This document shows positions 60,525 through 64,000 of a stretch of 64,000 nt of DNA, one piece after another. Below the pieces are notes generated by a model. The model had not been told where the DNA came from. It was given only the letters and a program-made list of their open reading frames with translations, and ran no database searches. The translations under genes and the position numbers were made by a program. Source of the DNA: Trematomus loennbergii (taxonomy: Eukaryota > Chordata > Actinopteri > Perciformes > Nototheniidae); NCBI GenBank assembly GCA_012861695.1, contig JAAOOA010001152.1:85697-149696 (forward strand). The letters run 5' to 3'. Numbering within the stretch: position 1 is the stretch's first letter; each line of letters opens with the position of its first letter.

Positions 60525-61650
60525 GCATCAAATCAAATCAAATCAGGTTTTGTTATATAGCACATTTAAAAGTGATTTTGGTCGAGCCAAGTGCTGTATA
60601 TGTAATAAAAACACATTACTACAATCACAATAAACGACAATAAATTACAACAGATATATATATGAAAAATAAAATAAAAAAAACACAAGGAAAAGTCAGG
60701 AGTCGTGCTCCGCTCTAACTAGAAAGCCAGAGAGAAGAATGTGTTTTTAGTGTAGATTTAAAAACCCCTAGGGTCTGGGCCGACCTCACATGGAGGGGCA
60801 GAGTGTTCCAGGCCTAGGGCCAGCTGCTGCGAAGGCTCGGTGCCCTCGGGTTTTAAGCCTGGTCTTGGGCACTACCAGCAGCAGCTGGTCAGCAGACCTT
60901 AAAGCTCTGGCTGGGGGTGTAGCGATGGAGGAGTTCAGCTATATAGGCCGGAGCCAGCCCATTTAGTGCTTAAAAACAAATAAAAGGATTTTAAAATCAA
61001 TTCTGAACCGAACTGGAAGCCAGTGTAGTGAGGCCAGAATAGGGGTGATGTGGTCACGCTTTTGTGGCCAGTCAGCAAACGTGCAGCTGCGGTTTGGACT
61101 AGCTGCAGGCGTTTAATTGAGGCCTGGTCCATACCCACATACAGAGCGTTGCAATAGTCCAGTCTCGAGGTTACAAAGGCGTTAATAACCCTTTCTAAGT
61201 CATTCAAAGATAAATACGACTTGGTTTTGGCCAATAGTCTATTTAAAAAAGCAGGATTTGACTACGGTGCTGACCTGCTTGTCGAATTTAAAAGTGCTAG
61301 TGAAGGTCACTCCAAGGTTCATGACCGAGGGGAGGATGTTTTTTTTGAGAGAGCCCAGAATATCAACCGGAGAGGCTGGAGGTTGGGGTCCAAAAAAAGA
61401 TGACCTCAGTCTTGCTCTCGTTGAGGTTGAGAAAGTTTTTGCTCAGCCAGGATTTTATCTCTGTTAAGCAGTCCATCAACTGCTGTAGTGACTGTTTGAC
61501 ATTTGCTTTGAGAGGCAGATAGATCTGTACATCGTCGGCGTAGCAGTGGAAGGGGATATTATGTTTTGTGAGAATTGAACCTAGGGGCAGTATGTACAGT
61601 AGAAAAAGGATGGGGCCCAGAATCGAGCCTTGGGGAACCCCACAGGTAAG
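60525..61650 (-). mobile_element. 5'-truncated L2/Rex-like LINE (reverse transcriptase 3' half)
   Basis: Minus-strand translation shows RT motifs [30 protein letters not shown] (catalytic ADD), [19 protein letters not shown], then NAFVTSRLDYCNALYVGM and KRLQLVQTAAARLLTG, as in CR1/L2-clade LINEs. Frame breaks (near 61230 and after SPLFWPHYTGFQ) show decay. The 3' end is a short ATCAAATCAAATCAAATCA-type tandem tail at 60527-60545, as in L2 elements. The start at about 61650 is a truncation. Confidence 0.85.
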
Positions 61651-61980
61651 AGGGGCTTTGGCAGAGGAGAAGGCATATGTACTACAGCGTCTCCAGCGCT
61701 TTCGAACGGCAATGGCCGTGGCTGTCTCCTCCTGATTGGTGGAGTTGGCCCAATAGCCGTAGAGCCACTGTCTGACGTCAGGACAGTGTTCAAATCTGGA
61801 TCAGTTTTTATCAGATCCGTTGCAGCCCCTTTTTTAGAGATTTGGGTATGGAGGAAAATAGAGAGGGTTGTGTTTTCTGACACTTGGTGAGTTCCCTGGA
61901 ACACTGGGGACACATATTCATGTATAAAAGACGTACAAAAGTGCATTTTGCATGATAGGTCCCCTTTAAGTACAGTACTT
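61651..61980. mobile_element. MITE fragment with GGGGACCTATCATGC end
   Basis: The right end reads GCATGATAGGTCCCCTTTAA, the inverse of the familiar fish MITE start. The left side abuts the LINE without a visible matching end, so it is truncated or rearranged. Confidence 0.45.
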
Positions 61981-62037
61981 CTAAATCTACTTAGTTTAGT
62001 ACACGTTTGTGAAAGCGTATGGTTGGTTGGTTGCACA

Positions 62038-62220
62038 GTCAGTGGTGGAAAGTAACTGAGTACATTTACTTCAGTACTCCGGTCTGCATAATGAGTAATT
62101 GTACATACTTCAAGTATATTTGATGCTAATACTTTTGTACTTTTACTTGAGTAACATTTTGAATGCAGGACTTTTACTCGTAACAGAGTATTCCTACACA
62201 CTTCTACTTTTACCTCCATG
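62038..62220. repeat. AAGTACTT-type repeat
   Basis: GTGGTGGAAAGTAACTGAGT then ACATTTACTTCAGTACTC and TTTACTTGAGTAACATTTTG; a short copy of the same repeat class. Confidence 0.65.
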
Positions 62221-62295
62221 CAGTGTTTGCAGTAGTTATGTCACCAGGGGTCGTGAGGGGGTCTTTCAGCAGATCCAATCATTTTGAGCAGCAGA

Positions 62296-63280
62296 ACTGA
62301 CTTTGGTCCAATCGCTGAGCTTCTTCCCTCCGACGTCGTGTAAAGGTATTCACTTTTCTTACTAAACTACACTCAGGTGACAGTTTATGGTTGGTCTTAG
62401 CTGTGACACTTCACATACTTGTTGTTTTTTGCAGGACTGTTAGCTTTGGTCAGCAGGAGTGTTAGCTGCAGAGTTCATGCACCTCTGCAAGCATTCAGCA
62501 TCAGAGTTTTTTTACTTTATTAATCAAGGGTCATTTACAAACCAACGGTCGGAGAAGTACTCATATCTTGTTTTGAGTATTACCAGAGTTTAGGAATACT
62601 CTGTTTCAAGTAAAAGTCCTGCAATGAAAATGTAAAAAACAAATATACTCAAGTACCAAAACTAAAATGAAAAAAATGTGACAGTACAGATGTGTTGCAT
62701 TGTCAACATTGGCCAGCAGATGTCACTCTTTGAATTTAAAATACTTTTTAAATCAACTATACAGCGCCATATATATAGAACAATAGGCAATGAAAAGGGG
62801 TAATTTACATACTGTATATCTCTGCTGAGGACCATTTGCATCTATTCCGATGATTATTCTTAATCCAATCAATATTTGTTAATCAAAGCATTTGTGTATA
62901 TTGCTCTGTAATACTGGTTGCATACATCTTCAGGAGGGTGTGGCCGCACCTTTCATATGGTGTTTTAGGATTGGTGACTGTGTTTTATTTATGACAACAG
63001 ACATATTCAGCTGCAGAGTATTAACAGGTAAAGTTAACAAGACAAGAAGCCACATGTTGGGTACTCCATGCATGTACTGTGTCCTGTGTTCACCATGTTT
63101 TCTCAAAACAATTAACACAAGTTTGCAATATTTGGAAACCTTAGAAAGTTGGATTGAGACTCAATCTGGTTGTTAGATATTTTTCATTTAAAAAAATGAT
63201 AGTTGGAGTTAAATGTAGCACGACGAATAAATACTGAAGCACTTTTGTAAGCACACAGTTATTTATTTTTCAGATAACTT
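62296..63280. repeat. Terminal segment of unit B (matches 36355-37392)
   Basis: CAATCGCTGAGCTTCTTCCC and GACGTCGTGTAAA, then GGCCAGCAGATGTCACTCTT and GAGACTCAATCTGGTTGTTA, occur in the same order in unit A. Homology ends at AGATAACTT (63276); in unit A the same point runs into the 27-bp minisatellite. A small open frame here (VLTGKVNKTRSHMLGTPC) is conserved in both copies but resembles nothing I know. Confidence 0.85.
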
Positions 63281-64000
63281 TAAAGAAGAAATAACTTTTA
63301 TAACAAAATAAAATGTATAATGGAATCACTGAACAGCATCTTTCAGCATCCAACAGTCATGGTACAGTAAAGAGTACAATCTAAAATCACAGAATTAAAA
63401 TATATGTCCTTCATATTTCCCATATTGAATATCCCTAAGTATTATTAAAATGTAAATAAAGTCTTATATTTCAGGTTTGCTAGCACAACAACAGCTACTG
63501 TAGCCTGAAAAAAAGATATGACACAGCTGTTAATATGTGAATCACTCAAAACAATAAGCAAAAACACTAAACAATAAAGATTTGACTATTTACAAATAAC
63601 ATTATTAAACATTCCTGCATTTTCAAAGTCATGGAAAGATAAATACATGGTTAGGGCTAGGTCAGATTATTTATCACTATCTTCTTTCAAAGGTCATCCT
63701 GCAACAGTGACATTATATCGAACCCTTAACCTCTTAATCACCCTTATGAAAATTACATTGTGTTTTTTCTTTAGAAATTAATCTCAGCATAATAATGTTT
63801 TCAATCATGTGTTTGCACATTCAAATAAAACTGCAAAAACATGACAACAGAATAAAAAACGACTTCAGGTGAGATAAAAAGAAATGCCATTTTACTAAGT
63901 TAAAATAAAACAAAACAATCAAACATAATATCCCAAATAAAACATGAGATAAGCACATAAAAGCAAAAAAAGTGATGTAAACGCTATCAATATTCTTTCT
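63281..64000. other. Single-copy AT-rich flank right of the duplication
   Basis: No open frame of note and no repeat recognised. Many A-rich runs (AATAAAA, AAATAAAA) would fit a 3' UTR of a further minus- or plus-strand gene outside the window, but nothing decides this. Confidence 0.4.

Larger units (their letters stand above)
37640..63280. repeat. Segmental duplication unit B
   Basis: Second copy of the GIMAP and macrodomain module in the same orientation as unit A. Private insertions: Harbinger-like 37794-42016, hAT 51080-52289 and hAT 53778-59923, plus a LINE/MITE stretch at about 59.9-62.2 kb. The last shared kilobase (62296-63280) matches 36355-37392. Confidence 0.9.

Overview
The window looks like teleost fish nuclear DNA. 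It has intron-containing vertebrate immune genes (leukotriene B4 receptors, a GIMAP GTPase, a DTX3L/PARP14-type macrodomain protein). They sit in AT-rich DNA full of fish-type transposons: hAT elements with 8-bp target duplications, Tc1, a Harbinger-like element, an L2/Rex-type LINE, a tRNA-derived SINE, TTAA-flanked MITEs and 'AAGTACTT' repeats. No bacterial features were seen. All recognised host genes lie on the minus strand.

Layout. (1) 1-7.8 kb: two leukotriene-B4-receptor-like GPCR genes in tandem, with three and four coding exons; the upstream paralogue has lost the Asp of its DRY motif. (2) 7.8-12.8 kb: sparse DNA, a broken Tc1 element and a few exon-like fragments. (3) 12.9-37.4 kb: unit A of a tandem segmental duplication. 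It starts in a 27-bp minisatellite and carries a GIMAP-family GTPase and, just upstream of it on the same strand, a gene with a DTX3L/PARP14-like N-terminus, a KH-like middle and one divergent C-terminal macrodomain, with no ADP-ribosyltransferase domain. A 10.7-kb composite hAT insertion lies about 8 bp upstream of that gene's ATG and separates it from its native 5' flank (32.95-37.4 kb). (4) 37.4-63.3 kb: unit B, the same minisatellite, GIMAP gene, macrodomain gene, 5' flank and terminal kilobase, with its own insertions: a Harbinger-like element holding a nested hAT, a 1.2-kb hAT, and a 6.1-kb hAT holding an element with about 500-bp inverted terminal arms. (5) 63.3-64 kb: single-copy AT-rich DNA without a recognisable gene.

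The two gene copies are nearly identical by eye and differ mostly by one- or two-base indels, often at different sites, so each copy is intact where the other is broken. This fits either young pseudogenisation or indel errors in the assembly, and it limits how literally the frameshifts can be read. Both immune genes belong to families induced by interferon or linked to lymphocytes. Their head-to-tail order, phase-compatible exons and joint duplication make a macrodomain/GIMAP module the main biological point of the window. Most of the size difference between the duplicates is explained by transposons whose empty sites are preserved in the sister copy.
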